From Erinaceus europaeus (Eukaryota; Chordata; Mammalia; Eulipotyphla; Erinaceidae), in contig NC_080171.1 in NCBI RefSeq assembly GCF_950295315.1, positions 97,888,445-97,952,444 on the forward strand: DNA of 64,000 nucleotides, given 5' to 3'. The notes beneath the pieces are model-generated. The model was not told the DNA's origin. It did not search any database and saw nothing but the letters and a program-made list of their open reading frames with translations. Positions 19,776 through 31,135 of the stretch are shown piece after piece. The position numbers and the translations under genes were made by a program. The stretch's first letter is position 1; every line of letters begins with the position of its first letter.

Positions 19776-20714
19776 TCCATGTCTAACTGCCCAAAGGAAA
19801 GACATGGCCAGAGACTGGGGCCTCGTGTGGGGAACACAGATACCTCAGGCAGATTCTGCCAACGCAGGGCCAACACAAATACATTCTGTCCCCTCCCCCA
19901 ACCTGCCCAGCCTCCCCTGCTCCCCACCCTGGTTTTCCCCAGAGTCACGGAGCTGGGGACAGAAATCACACACCAAGGCCCTATCTGATACCTACAAGTT
20001 TGCTCAAGCTTATGTAAATCACACAAAAACTGACAAGTTTTCCTATTAAAAGATAATTGTAATCAGGGTGCCGGACGTGCGGTGTGGGGATGATTGGAGA
20101 TAGACGGACAGCACGGAAAGATGGATTGTTTTAATTTGCACCAATTAAATTGAAGTTCATGGGATCATCTTCTTCAATCTTCATGAATACTTTATTTTCT
20201 GGCTGCTACGGAGCTATTAAAAAGAATGATTGAGGCACACGGCAGGCTGGGTATATTTTATGAAATATCACCTTTAAAGAATTTGAGTACGCCATTTTCA
20301 TAATGAGTTTTCTAGTACCTAATCCTCTTCTCTATTACTACATTTAAGAAGTGGATTGATCTGGGAAGTGCCGAGGGTGCAGGTAATGATACATTTTGCC
20401 AGGCGCAGGCGGTGATAATGGATCACAGTTGGGCAAGGAGGATAATGGATGGGTACGGAGAGGAGGTGAGTGCTGGAGTTCCAAGGCACTGGTCTGGCCT
20501 AGGTGGGGGCCCTGGGTGACTTAAACTTCCTTCCAGCTTGGTGGAGAGCCTGGTTCCAGGCCTCCAGCTGCTGAGGATATCACAGATCTCTGGCATGGTG
20601 GGATAAATAGGAGAGGAGGGCGGGTGATGGGGACAGAGGAGGGACCTGAGCTGTGATGGGAGAGACTGGCATTTAAAACATATTTTAAACATAAATTTAA
20701 AACAAGTTTTAAAA
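19776..20714. other. Repeat-free stretch; candidate conserved noncoding element
   Basis: No SINE, L1 or MIR is visible. The part 20040-20420 is AT-rich, complex sequence with several TAAT/ATTA homeodomain-type sites (e.g. GATAATTGTAATCAGG, ACCAATTAAATTGAAG) and no coding potential. The lack of insertions in such a repeat-dense window suggests constraint, but conservation cannot be seen from one sequence. Confidence 0.45.
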
Positions 20715-20918
20715 CATATTTACTTTCTTTATTGGATAGAGACAGAGAGAAATTGAGAGGGAAGGGGGAGAGAAAGAGGGAGAGAGAAAGACACCAGCAG
20801 CCCTATGCACTGTCTGTAAAGCTTTCCGCCTGCAGGTTTCGGCTGGGGATTTAAGCCAGAGTCCTTGTGCTGGGCGACAGGTGCACTCTACCAAGCATGC
20901 CACTGCCTTGCTGCTTTA
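20715..20918 (-). mobile_element. SINE-B, minus strand
   Basis: TCTTTATTGGATAGAGACAG, a GA-rich body, CCAGCAGCCCTATGCACTG, GCTTTCCGCCTGCAGG and a diverged head. Confidence 0.83.
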
Positions 20919-20934
20919 GCTAATTTAAAAGACT

Positions 20935-21095
20935 TTTTAAAGAATTTATTTATTTATTTATAGGAAGAGAGAGAAAGAGAGAACCAGAGCATCAGTCTTT
21001 ACTCTGGCACATATCATGCCAGGGACTGAACTCAGGACCTCAGACTTGAGAGACTAAATTTTTCTCCACTGTTCCTCCTCCCAGGCCACACTCCT
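20935..21095 (-). mobile_element. SINE-D, minus strand
   Basis: A TTTA tail, GAACCAGAGCATCAGTCTTT, CTCTGGCACATATCATGCC, GGGACTGAACTCAGGACC and a diverged head after GACTTGAGAGACTAAA. Confidence 0.82.
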
Positions 21096-23052
21096 GAGCC
21101 AGTTTTGGATGCTCTGACATTTAGTGAAGGATTCAGGTTTGGGGGAAGTGCAGGGGATGGGGAACTAGCACTCTGTACTCGTGAGGCCTTTCACAGTACC
21201 TGGAGAGCAAGCAAGTGAGAGTCTACAGCAACTCTGGTTGTGCTACTGACCCCAGCAAGGCTATTCATGACCTTTACCTCTTCCCTAGGCCTGGTTGCCA
21301 TGGTGTTTGGGTATAGAGGGGAAGACAAAGTGGCAGATAGCTTACTATCAGGAGGCTGGGAAAGTGTGGGAGGGGTGGGGTGGGTCTAGGATGGAGTTAC
21401 AGGACCCTTTGCTTCATGGTCTTGATGGCAGTCAGAGGCAAGGACTGAGATGTGACCTAACAGGACAGGAGGCGATACCCAAATCCTAGGACTTGTTCCC
21501 TTGTCTTAAATGACATCTCAGGGATTTGGCTTAGCTCCAGGGAGTCTCAACACCAAGGTCTTGCTGAGGTATCTTTACCTTGACTCAGGGGGGGATGGGG
21601 ACAGGGACTCTCCCCTGAAGCAGCCTGGGGTGTAGTGAGAGATGAACCCCCCTCCCACCCCATTCCACTCAACTCCACCCCACCCCACCTCATCCCACTT
21701 CACCTCAGGCTGGGTCTCTACTCCGCTACTTGGCTGGGCTTTCCTCTCCAAGCTTCAGTGGCAGCAGCAGCCGTCATAATTAACCCTGCTAATTAATCAG
21801 GGCAGGATGGATTAATTGAGATCACAGGAGACTGGGAGAGCAGGTGCAGCTTCTGGGCTGACGGGATAACGAGCTCTCTGGACACCCAGGGGGCCTGGCC
21901 CTGCCCGGGGGAGCCTGCAGCTCACTCTGTGGTGAACTATGCCAGCCAGTGAAGCTCGAGGGACCCAGGCCTGCTGGGTGCATTGGGCCCGCTCAGGAAG
22001 GCTTTGACAGACTGAGGCTGGAAGGCAGGCTGGGCAGCTTCTCCACCACACCCACGGCCAGGGGCAGCCTGGTGGAATCCCAAGTTCTGCTCATGGCCAG
22101 TAAACAAGGGGGCCCCAAGCTCCAGCGAAGGCTGGGTCAGAGCAGGGACTAGGCAGAGGATGAAGACTTTCCTTCACTGGGGAGCAAGTCTGCTGCCCCA
22201 GAGGCATGTGAATCTGAGCTTACATCCTCCCAGGAGTGAACCCCTAAACTACCAGAGGGATAATTTAGCAAGATCCCAGGTAGGGGAGTGACTTGGTTGT
22301 TTTTTGTTTTCCTAAGCTCTCACTGCCCATGTGGAGGAGGACTGGGCCTATGAACCAGGTTAGGGGGGTGAGGAAGGGCAGAAGTTGGTTTCTTGGACAG
22401 GGGGTGGTAGTGGAGTGGCAGGGGGGTGGGCTCTCTGGACTGGAAACTAAAAAACTGATTGCCAGATTAGAGACGGTGAAGAGAGTGACAGACCAAAGGC
22501 CACTGTACTCTCTAAGAGGTCCCAGGATGTGGGACAGATGAGAAATGACAGGAAACTTCTGACAAGTTCCCAGTTACAACCTCAGCTGCCTGGACTCTGA
22601 CACAGTTGTCTTGTCCAAACCCCCATCAACCACCTCGGGAAGTACCCCGTCCTCCTGCCTGAGCCCTTGTTCTTCCTACCTGGTCCTTTAAGACAAGTGG
22701 AGGCCAACTCCTCCCCTACACCACTCCATGTTCCCCAGGCAGCATGCCCTCCTCTGAGATTTCACCTGATCTTTGCAACTTTGCTTAGGCTCTTCCCCTG
22801 CAGGAAAGCTCTTCTCTTGTTACAATTAGGTGAGCTCTTACTTAGCCTTAAATACCAAGTGTGAAGCTCACTCCTTCTTCATTTGTCTTGCTTTTGGGCG
22901 CATCTTCCTGGGAACTACTATGGTGCATTCTAAGGCTCTTTGCAACTACATCTGTCTCCTTATAGTTGCTTTTGGAACTGGTTTGGGAGTTGAAATGTGC
23001 AACCCTACTGGACCACTTAATCCTTATCTAGGCATCATGAAACATTCAGCTT
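21096..23052. other. 2-kb repeat-poor stretch, no gene seen
   Basis: GC-richer than its surroundings. At 21768-21825 GTCATAATTAACCCTGCTAA and ATTAATTGAGATC form a compact cluster of TAATTA motifs, a possible regulatory element. About 22620-22880 resembles an L2 relic. Frames at 21812-22051 (minus) and 21949-22152 (plus) overlap on opposite strands and have no domain. CpG sites occur but there is no CpG island or promoter I would support. Confidence 0.45.
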
Positions 23053-23275
23053 CTAAACCAGGTTTCTTAGCCTTGGCACTATTGACACTTGGAGCCAGAT
23101 CATGTTTTTCCTGTGTGTGAGGGATTTTTGGTGTGTTAGAGGAGATCCAGCAGTGTCCCTGGCTGCTACTCCCTGGATGCCACTAACCACCCCTGCTGTG
23201 ATAGCTACCACGTCGCTAGGCATCTCTGATTTGAGGAGGAGCCAAGTCACCCCCAGCTGAGAACTATTGCTTCAA
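23053..23275 (+). mobile_element. MER5A-like hAT DNA transposon relic
   Basis: The order CAGGTTTCTTAGCCTTGGCA, CTATTGACACTTGGAGCCAG, CAGCAGTGTCCCTGGC, CTGGATGCCACTAACC and CAGCTGAGAACTATTGCTT follows the MER5A consensus as I know it. The ends (CAGG-TTTCTTAG and CTGAGAACTATTG) are the degraded terminal inverted repeats. Non-autonomous and nonfunctional. Confidence 0.85.
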
Positions 23276-23479
23276 AGCGTAATAAGAAACAGAAGTTAAA
23301 CCATATGAGAAGTGAGAATCCCAAATGCTGGGCCACAGATCAGAGGAATAGATGCCACTCTGGAGTGTTTGGAGAATATGGACATCTAGTGTTTCTCTAA
23401 CACAGAAGCTCATGACTCCTGTATGTCCGTTCTCTAAAGCACACATACACTGAGAGACACAGGCAAGGCAGCCTATAGC

Positions 23480-23862
23480 AACTCTGAGTGAATCCCCTAC
23501 TGACCCCAATGCCCATCTGCAGTTGAATGGATGGAGAAAATATAGCTATTGGCTCAGGGACCAGTATGGAACTATGATCATGGGCACAGCGCAGGAATGA
23601 GTCTCACGTGAGAGCAAATGGAATTGATGACTCCCATATCATAGGATTCCCATTCTGGAAAGTTCTGTGGTAGAGAAGTCAGTTTGGTGAGTACCCTAGG
23701 TGCTCACTGACTTCCTCTGAAACCTTCCCCCACCAGAGGCTGGTACTGTGTCCTATGAGTTGGCTTCATGGATGTGTTGGCTCTGTCGAAACCTTTGCAT
23801 TTTATGCAGTTTGTCTATACATATGCTATAACTTAATAAAAAAATCCTACTTAAAAAATAGT
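23480..23862 (+). mobile_element. Old L1M 3' end, plus strand
   Basis: CCAATGCCCATCTGCAGTTG and AATGGATGGAGAAAATATAG match the end of L1 ORF2 in old mammalian subfamilies. The region closes with TGCAGTTTGTCTATACATAT and an AATAAAAAAATCC tail. Confidence 0.6.
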
Positions 23863-24225
23863 AATACTGGGGCTGGGGAGATAGTGCCATCAGTAATGCA
23901 ATGAACTTTCATGCCTGAGGCATCAGAGGTCCCAGGTTTTATGATGATAAACCAGAGCTGAGCAGGGACTTGGCAGTGGTACACCTAGTAGAACATACCA
24001 TCGCCATACTTGAGGAGCTGGGTCCAAGCCCTCTGTCCTCACTTATAGGGGGAAGCTTCACAAGAGGCAGAGCAGTGCTGCAGGTACCTCTTTCTACCCC
24101 CTTCCTGTCTCCATCTCTCTCTACTAGAAGAGGGGAAAAAGAAAAGAAGGTCACTGTGAAATTATTGTGCAGGCGCTAAGCCCCAGCAATTATCCTGGTG
24201 ACTAACAACAACAACAACAACAACA
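23863..24225 (+). mobile_element. SINE-C followed by SINE-B long tail, plus strand
   Basis: SINE-C (about 23868-23967: GGGGAGATAGTGCCATCAG, AAACCAGAGCTGAGCAGG) is joined without a spacer to a SINE-B head (CTTGGCAGTGGTACACC). The B body, tail segment CCCCAGCAATTATCCTGG and (AAC)n follow. This is the same C-then-B order as the dimer at 18.3 kb. Confidence 0.8.
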
Positions 24226-24230
24226 ATAAT
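24202..24230. repeat. (AAC)n microsatellite
   Basis: Run of CAA/AAC units ending the SINE-B tail. Confidence 0.9.
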
Positions 24231-24467
24231 ACCACATTAAAAACAAACAGAAATCTTCTACATGAAAGCTGAAACATTACACAAAAAGTTTTGCTAACTG
24301 AAACATCATGAAATCCTAAGTTGTGCTGGCCTTTTAGACATTATCTCTGATGCCAACATTTCCAACACTGTCCTCATTCCTTTGATTTTGCTTCTTTGCC
24401 CTCATGATATGTCTGATGTCTGATTCTAGGTGAGAGAGGGGCTGAAGAAAAGAAGGCAGAATTGCAT
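24231..24467. other. Unique sequence
   Basis: AT-rich, nothing recognised. Confidence 0.4.
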
Positions 24468-24600
24468 CCTGGGAGGTGCACAATGATTAGAACACTGGAC
24501 TGAGAAACATGAAGTCACCAGCTTGATATCCAGCTCAGGTTGTGCCAGGGTGATGCTCCGGCTCTTGTTCATGCAAATAAATAAATAAGCAAATAAATTT
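24468..24600 (+). mobile_element. SINE-D, plus strand
   Basis: TGGGAGGTGCACAATGATTA, TGCCAGGGTGATGCTC and the tail CAAATAAATAAATAAGC. Diverged, with a weak B box. Confidence 0.7.
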
Positions 24601-24805
24601 TTGTAAAAATTTAAAAATATTTATTTCCTTTTGTTGTCCTTGTTTTTTTTTTTATTATTGCAGTTATTATTGTTGTTGGATAGGACAGAGAAATGGAGAG
24701 AGGAGGGGAAGACAGGGGGAGAGAAAGATAGACACCAGCAGACCTGCTTCACCACCTGTGAAACGACTCCCCTGCAGGTAGGGAGCCAGGAGCTCAAACT
24801 GGGAC
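24601..24805 (-). mobile_element. SINE-A, minus strand, head-truncated
   Basis: Tail and body are complete (CCTTTTGTTGTCCTTG, CACCAGCAGACCTGCTTCAC) but the sequence stops at the B-box region (GCTCAAACTGGGAC), where the next SINE and its TSD begin. Confidence 0.88.
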
Positions 24806-25111
24806 AAATAAATATATATATATTTTAATTTTTTTAATATTCATTTTATTTATTCCCTTTTGTTGCCCTTGTTGTTTTATTGTTGTAGTTGTTATTGTTG
24901 TTGGATAGGACAGAGAGAAATGGAGAGAGGAGGGGAAGACAGAGAGGGGGAGAGAAAGATAGACACCTGCAGACCTGCTTCACCGCCTGTGAAACGACTC
25001 CCCTGCAGGTGGGGAGCCGGGGTTTGAACCGGGATCTTTATGCCGGTCCTTGTGCTTTGCGCCACCTGCACTTAACCCGCTGCGCTACAGCCCGACTCCC
25101 CAAATAAATAT
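24806..25111 (-). mobile_element. SINE-A, minus strand, complete, with TSD
   Basis: TSD AAATAAATAT lies at 24806-24815 and 25102-25111. It is full length from the TTATTCCCTTTTGTTG tail to the head ending CAGCCCGACTCCCC, with the B-box complement GGTTTGAACCGGGATC. Frame 24889-25107 is a translation of this SINE. Confidence 0.92.
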
Positions 25112-25201
25112 TTTTAAGAGCATAAAATTAAAAGTCAAAATGCAAAAAAAATTCTGGACTTTGCAAAGGTGCTTTTTGCTTGTGTGTATTGTCTTCATAA
25201 A

Positions 25202-25330
25202 ATTCAGGGAGTGGCATGAGAGATAGCATAATGGTTATGCAAAGAGATGCATGAGACTCCAAGGTCCCAGGTTCAATCCCCTGCACCACTATATTATTAT
25301 TATTACTATTATTATCATTATTCAGGGAGA
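25202..25330 (+). mobile_element. SINE-C, plus strand, with TSD
   Basis: TTCAGGGAG is duplicated on both sides (near 25205 and 25321). The head GAGAGATAGCATAATGGTTA and B box GGTTCAATCCCC are followed by an ATT/ACT repeat in place of the usual A tail. Confidence 0.87.
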
Positions 25331-25443
25331 ACTTCAAGTGATACGGTAGGAACCAGTTGGTGCCCAGTGGGTTGAAGATGGCAACTAACTGTTCCCAGTC
25401 AGCTGATGTACACATGGAGTTATTCACTGGATAAGGTGCAGCT

Positions 25444-25755
25444 TTTAAAAATATATATTTATGGGAGTCGGGCTGTAGTACAGGGGGCTAAGCGCAGGTG
25501 GCGCAAAGCACAAAGACCGGCATAAAGATCCCGATTCGAGCCGGGCTCCCCACCTGCAGGGGAGTCGCTTCACAGGCGGTGAAGCAGGTCTGCAGGTGTC
25601 TATCTTTCTCTCCTCCTCTCTGTCTTCCCCTCCCTCTCTCCATTTCTCTCTGTCCTATCCAACAACAACAACAACAATAATAACTACAACAATAAAACAA
25701 TAAGGGCAACAAAAGGGAATAAATAAATAAAAAAACTTTAAAAATATATATTTAT
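25444..25755 (+). mobile_element. SINE-A, plus strand, complete, with 19-bp TSD
   Basis: The perfect TSD TTTAAAAATATATATTTAT lies at 25444-25462 and 25737-25755. The SINE runs from GGGAGTCGGGCTGTAGTAC to AATAAATAAATAAAAAAAC. It landed in the A/T-rich tail of the next SINE-A, in opposite orientation. The B box is altered to GATTCGAGCCG. Confidence 0.93.
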
Positions 25756-26052
25756 TTATTTTCCCTTTTGTTGTTCTTGCTGTTTTTTATTGTTGTTGTC
25801 GTTATTATTATTGTTATTGATAATAATATTGTTATTGATTCTCTCTGTCGCCGTTGTTAGGACAGAGAGAAATGGAGAGAGGAGGGGAAGAGAGAGAAGG
25901 GGAGAGGACAGACACCTGCAGACCTGCTTTACCTCCTATGAAGTGACACCCCTGCAGGTGGGGAGCCGGGGGGGCTCGAACCAGGATCCTTACGCAGGTC
26001 CCTGCGTCTTGCGCCATCTGTGCTTAACCTGCTATGCTACCGCCTGACTCCC
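25756..26052 (-). mobile_element. SINE-A, minus strand
   Basis: TTTTCCCTTTTGTTGTTCTT, an expanded TTG/TTA region, GACCTGCTTTACCTCC, the B-box complement GGCTCGAACCAGGATCC and the head CGCCTGACTCCC. With the plus copy before it, this makes an inverted SINE pair only about 20 bp apart. Confidence 0.92.
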
Positions 26053-27574
26053 ATTTTTTAAATGCAAGATATGCAAGGGGATGTGTTGAAAATATGAGTG
26101 AGAAAATCTGAAGAAGTGACATCATGCAAACCCAGTCTTATTTCCTGGGCTCGGACCATCTCATCAGCCCACAGCAGGTTGGGACACCTCCTGTCTTATA
26201 GACAGAACCCTCCCTGGTCACTTATTGTTATCTGCTTGCACTGGCTTCCCTGCTCCCTTGGAGAGCAGTCTTCACTGCACCCCAGGGCTCTCCCCAGCCT
26301 CTCTCTCTGCAGCCCATCGACCCCTCTCCTGAGAGGAGCTCCCATAGGGACAGCCCCTCGGTTATTTGCAGATGATGTACTTGGCTGCTCTTTTCTCTTC
26401 CCTGGCCTCTAGGATGCCCCTCTCCTATATTTTCTTTCTGTCTTGGGCTTCTCTTTCCCAAGTTCTCTGCTGGCCCTTCTTTGGTATAGGGAACTCAGGG
26501 CCTCATCTGAATATCCTCTTCTTTTCTGGTTCTTGGGAATCATTGTGTGCAGGCTGTGAGCTCAGTACTTCTGCTCTTGCCTTTCCAGCTCCAGCTCCAG
26601 CTCCCAAGATATCCTGCCTGTGTGACCTCTCCACCTGATGTGTTAGATTCTCTATTTGCTCCCTCCTTCAGCTGCTGTTTCCTCCGCTCATGCAGTGGCA
26701 CCTCTCTATGGGGGCTCAAACTCCTGAAGTCATCTGGGCCTGGAGCTCATTTACCCAGTCAACAAGTCCTGTTGACATTGCCTTCACCATCAACTCAGGA
26801 TCCATGCTCACCTCGTGACCTCTGCCACCCCCATCCTGCCCAGGGCCCCCTCCCTCACCTCTGCTTGGGCTAGTGCCACAACCTCACAGCCCTACCTGCC
26901 ACCACCCTCTCCTCCCCACAGCCTGCCTTTCACTACTACTAGCAATCTTCCTATTTTTCAGCAGGTCATATCTGAGCTCCAACCTTCAAATTCCAACAAA
27001 CCTCAATCCAGGCCAAACCTGTCTAGCCTCTAGCTCAGAACCCACCTGCCTCTCCATCCCGTCTCCAGCCAGGAGGTTGACACCTGCCTCAGGCCCTTTG
27101 CACCAGCAGGTCCTCTGTCTCCTCCTGTAGGACTGATCCCTGAAAGCTGTCCTTGAACACCGGGCCTGAAAGCTCCAGCTTCACACCCTTTGTGCCCACC
27201 CACTCACCAGGTGATTGCTGCCATTTGCTTTCTGTGTATGTCTTCAGAGCCCTGAACACATCATCATGTAATGGTTTGTATTTGTTGGGGGTCCATTCAG
27301 TGTCTCTTACATTAGAATCTAAGGTCCTGGAACAGAGAGGGCTTGGCTTGTCTTGTTCCAGAACAAGTCTGGGCAGTGCATTGCCCTCTGGAGGGTGAGC
27401 AGGGGCTGAGCCCAGTTCTGTCACTCACTCTTGGGTGTGACTTAGCTTTCTCAGCTTGCAAAAAATGGTGCTAGTGAGAGAGCCTGAAAAGTGAAAGTGT
27501 AGTGAGATGGACTCAGCCCAGAGAGGTCTTAAAATGGGGCAGAGACCCACCAACAGAGCGAGTAGCCAAGGCTG
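26053..27574. other. Old L2/MIR relics and unique sequence
   Basis: About 26700-27390 has the composition and phrase order of an L2 3' end on the plus strand (CAGGCCCTTTGCACCAGC, TGAACACATCATCATGTAAT, AGGTCCTGGAACAGAGAGG). About 27400-27475 looks like plus-strand MIR (GTCACTCACTCTTGGGTGTG). The proline/serine-rich frames here show no domain. No gene is called. Confidence 0.45.
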
Positions 27575-27713
27575 AGCAGCCTGGCGGAAAGTACAGTGGA
27601 TCAAGTGTAGGACCCTCAGGCATGAGACCCTGAGTTTGATCCTCAGCGATGTATGTGTCAGAGTGATACTCTAGTTCTCTCTTCTTCTTTTTCATTAATT
27701 AATATATTTTTTT
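27575..27713 (+). mobile_element. SINE-D, plus strand
   Basis: GGAAAGTACAGTGGATCAAG, B box GAGTTTGATCCTC, TGTCAGAGTGATACTC and the tail TTCATTAATTAATATA. An L1 inserted just after the tail. Confidence 0.82.
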
Positions 27714-28749
27714 AAAGAAACAGTATTTCTCTGCACAGCAAAAGAAACCACTACCCAAACCAAGAGACCCCTCACAGAATGGGAGAAGATCTTTACATGC
27801 CATACATCAGACAAGAAGCTAATAACCAAAATATATAAAGAGCTTGCCAATCTCAACAACAAGAAAACAAATAACCCCATCCAAAAATGGGGAGAGGACA
27901 TGGACAGAATATTCACCACAGAAGAGATCCAAAAGGCTGAGAAACACATGAAAAAATACTCCAAGTCTTTGATTGTCAGAGAAATGCAAATAAAAACAAC
28001 AATGAGATACCACTTCACTCCTGTGAGAATGTCATACATCAGAAAAGGTAACAGCAGCAAATGCTGGAGAGGTTGTGGGGTCAAAGGAACCCTCCTGAAC
28101 TTCTGGTGGGAATGTCAATTGGTCCAACCTCTGTGGAGAACAGTCTGGAGAACTCTCAGAAGGCTAGAAATGGACCTACCCTATGATCCTGCAATTCCTC
28201 TCCTGAGGATATATCCTAAGGAACCCAACACAAACATCTAAAAAGATCTGTGTACACATATGTTCTTGGCAGCACAATTTGTAATAGCCAAAACCTGGAA
28301 GCAACCCAGGTGTCCAACAACAGATGAGTGGCTGAGCAAGCTGTGGTCTATATATACAATGGAGTACTACTCAGCTATAAAAAATGGTGACTTCACAGTT
28401 TTCAACCGATCTTGGATGGACCTTGAAAAATTCATGTTAAGTGAAATAAGTCAGAAACAGAAGGATGAATATGGGATGATCTCACTCTCAGGCCGAAGTT
28501 GAAAAACAAGATAAGAAGAGAAAACACAAGTAGAACCTGAACTGGAATTGGCGTATGGCACCAAAGTAAAAGACTCTGGGGTGGGTGGGAGGGTAGGGGG
28601 GAATACAGGTCCAAAAAGAATGACAGAGGACCTAGTTGGGGTTGTATTGTTATATGGAAAAATGAGAAATGTTATGCATGTACAAACTATTGTATTTACT
28701 GTTAAATGTAAAACATTAATTCCCCAATAAAAAAAGAAACAGGATTTCT
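27714..28749 (+). mobile_element. L1, 5'-truncated 1-kb copy with ORF2 C-terminus
   Basis: The TSD AAAGAAACAGTATTTCT / AAAGAAACAGGATTTCT lies at 27714-27730 and 28733-28749 (one mismatch). Codons run in one frame from about 27731 to the stop at 28502. They encode the C-terminal segment of ORF2p, with the conserved cysteine/tryptophan-rich WRGCG...WW stretch and the TMEYYSAIKN motif. One TAA at 28239-28241 interrupts it. The roughly 230-bp 3' UTR contains GCACCAAAGTAAAAGACTC and ends CCCCAATAAAAAA. It lacks the endonuclease and reverse transcriptase domains, so it is immobile, but it is one of the younger L1 copies here. Confidence 0.95.
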
Positions 28750-30860
28750 GTGATAACAATAATTAAAAAAAATATGTGACCATGTTGTAGACTGGTGTAA
28801 GGTAGGTATCCGGGGTCTGGAGACTGATGAGTGAGAGTGTGGAGAGAGGAGTCGGCAAGCTAGCAGGGCAGGTTAGATGTTTAGTGCTTCTTGAATATCT
28901 GAGAAACGGAGAAACCAAGAAACAAAAGTCAGTTTAAGGTACTGTAGCCAAGTCACAGTTGGCACTCTGCAGTTTCAATATCACAGGTGGGTATTAGCCC
29001 TGTGCTGACTCACAGCTTCAGAGCTGCCGTTTGAGGAGGTAAACAGACCCTAGGGGCCTGTGTAGGAAAAACCCTCAGGAAGGGGCTTTTATAGACACAA
29101 AGGGGTGGGGCTAGGTCTGCTTATGCATATAAGGTTTTAAGATAGTGCTGTTCTGATTGGCGGAAAGACTATTCTTAAGAGGTCTTTGGCCTCCTAGCAG
29201 CTTCAACCCTGTGACACTTACATCATTAAACATTCCAGGTGCACCTGCTTGTGTCTGAGACCTGGTCCTCACCTGTCTCCAAACTCTGGTTTTTACCCTG
29301 ACTCAAGATGACCCCATGTCGACCTTGTTTTCTCTTTATATTATTTACCACATCTCAATAATGCAAAGGGTAGGTATCATCTTTTTGATGGTTCTCAGAG
29401 AGGCTATGGAACTTGTCTGAGGTCACACTGTGAGGAAGAAATGATTTGTCTAAAAAGACCACTTGAGGGCTGGCTGACCTTGGCACATCCCTTGATTTCT
29501 CTGCCTCTTCTGGTCCCAGTGGAGTCTAGCCTGGCACAGAGCCTGGCATACAGAGACCTCCAGACGTGAATGGAAAGCAGTCTGCAACCTCAGTTTTAGG
29601 GACACTTTCCCTGGGGGTGTGAGTGCACTTGAGTGTTCCTGCTCTCCCCCGCCCCTCTTTCCAGGCTGGGCTGGTACCCCCAGGGTCATGCCCAGTTTAA
29701 CCGTCCCCTCCTTTGCCAGCAGTGACAAACCAGATCACCATTCTCCACCAGTGCTCCTTTAATTGCCCGAAAATTGACGATAGATGCAAGGAAAATAATG
29801 AGGTCTAATTATGTTAATTAAATGGCTAATTCATTAATTAACGCATTCCCATCCTTGGCTTTGAGAGCCCCTCTGCTGTGGCCAGGAGGTTGGTTCTGTT
29901 CCAGCAGAGGGGGAGAAGCCATGTCTGGGCTAGAAATGGGGGGAGAGGGAGGGCAGGGCTGGAGGCACATGAACCCCTTTCACCGGCTTGTCCTTGGTCA
30001 CCAATTTCTCCCTGGGGTCCTTGGCTGCTCCCTTTTCTTTCCTTCCATCTGTGCTGGGAATGGAGGTGATCAGCAGAACTAGGAAGGAGGAGTTTCCAGA
30101 AGCCTCTGGGCTGGCCTTCTAGCTGGGAGGAAGGGCTGTGCTGGAATAAAGGCCTGTGTCTCTGTGTTCATCTCTGTCTCTCTCTCCAACCTTCCATTGT
30201 ATAGATCCTACTGGAGTAGCAGAGGGGAAGAGGCAGGGGTTTGTCCTGGGGTGACAAAGCTGTGAGACCCACAGACAGAAGGACATATTGCCCAGGAGGA
30301 CTCAGGAGTCCCTCTGTCTCTGGAGGGACCATCTAGCATCAGGATCCCTCTGGGCATGACCATAGTGGCAGAGACCCGATTGCTGTCTACATCTTGGTAA
30401 CCCATGTGCTCTGGCCACAGAGAGGCTGGCGCTGTTCCCTATGCCACCTCAGTCCCATCTCCTGTCCCTTTGTTCCCTGCCTGCCTCTGTGTTCTACTTC
30501 CCACCTTCCAGTGCACAGCTCGGATGCCCTGTCTTTAGGTCAGGCCTCTGATGTCCTCTCCCAACACTGTTCTTTTATCTAGAGCCCTTGGTACAGCTGT
30601 AATCATGTATCATTAGTGGCAAATCTCTCTCTGCCCAACAAGCTCCCAGGCTTCCTGTGCTGGTGTCTTTCTAACTACTTCCTCTAATCCAGCCCCAGTA
30701 CATGAAATAGGTGCTCATGAACTGTTTGGGGGAATAGTTCGCTTATGAAAGGGAGGCACCCTGGGATTTAGGGCTTCATGTTGAGGCCTGTCTCACACCT
30801 GCTCCTTTTCCCAGAGGTCACAACCTGTACCATCTTATTGTCACTAAAAACATCTGCTCT
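28750..30860. other. Unique 2.1 kb with MIR relic and candidate CNE
   Basis: About 29345-29445 resembles minus-strand MIR (GAGAGGCTATGGAACTTG, TGAGGTCACACTGTGAG). The part 29755-29855 is a compact TAAT-rich block (GGTCTAATTATGTTAATTAA, CTAATTCATTAATTAACGC) in otherwise GC-moderate DNA, a candidate regulatory element. No coding frame with a domain is seen. Confidence 0.45.
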
Positions 30861-31135
30861 CGCTCATAGGCGGGGGTTTAGAATCAAGATCATAGGGACA
30901 AATATAAGATAAAGCCTGGACAGGGGATGGTATATTGCACCAAATTGAAGGACTCTAGGGAAAAAGGGAAAGAGGTGGGATGGAGCTCTGGGCATGATGA
31001 TGAAGAAGGACTTGGCCTAGGAGATAGAGTTTCTTGCAGACACCTGTCATGGCAAGGTGTGGGGTTATATCTCTGTGTCAGCAACTGTATTGTAAACTAT
31101 TAACTACCCCACCAATAAAGTGGAAAAATGAAATA
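30861..31135 (+). mobile_element. L1 3' end, plus strand
   Basis: GATCATAGGGACAAATATAA, TATTGCACCAAATTGAAGGA, ACACCTGTCATGGCAAGGTG and the end CACCAATAAAGTGGAAAAAT. It belongs to the same older 3' UTR type as at 18.9 kb. Confidence 0.82.

Noticed and set aside
24601..26052. CRISPR-like spaced repeats
   Set aside because: The repeats are about 280-bp SINEs in mixed orientation, in a mammalian genome.
27089..27424. Minus-strand 111-residue frame
   Set aside because: Lies opposite an L2-like relic, overlaps a plus-strand frame and has no domain.
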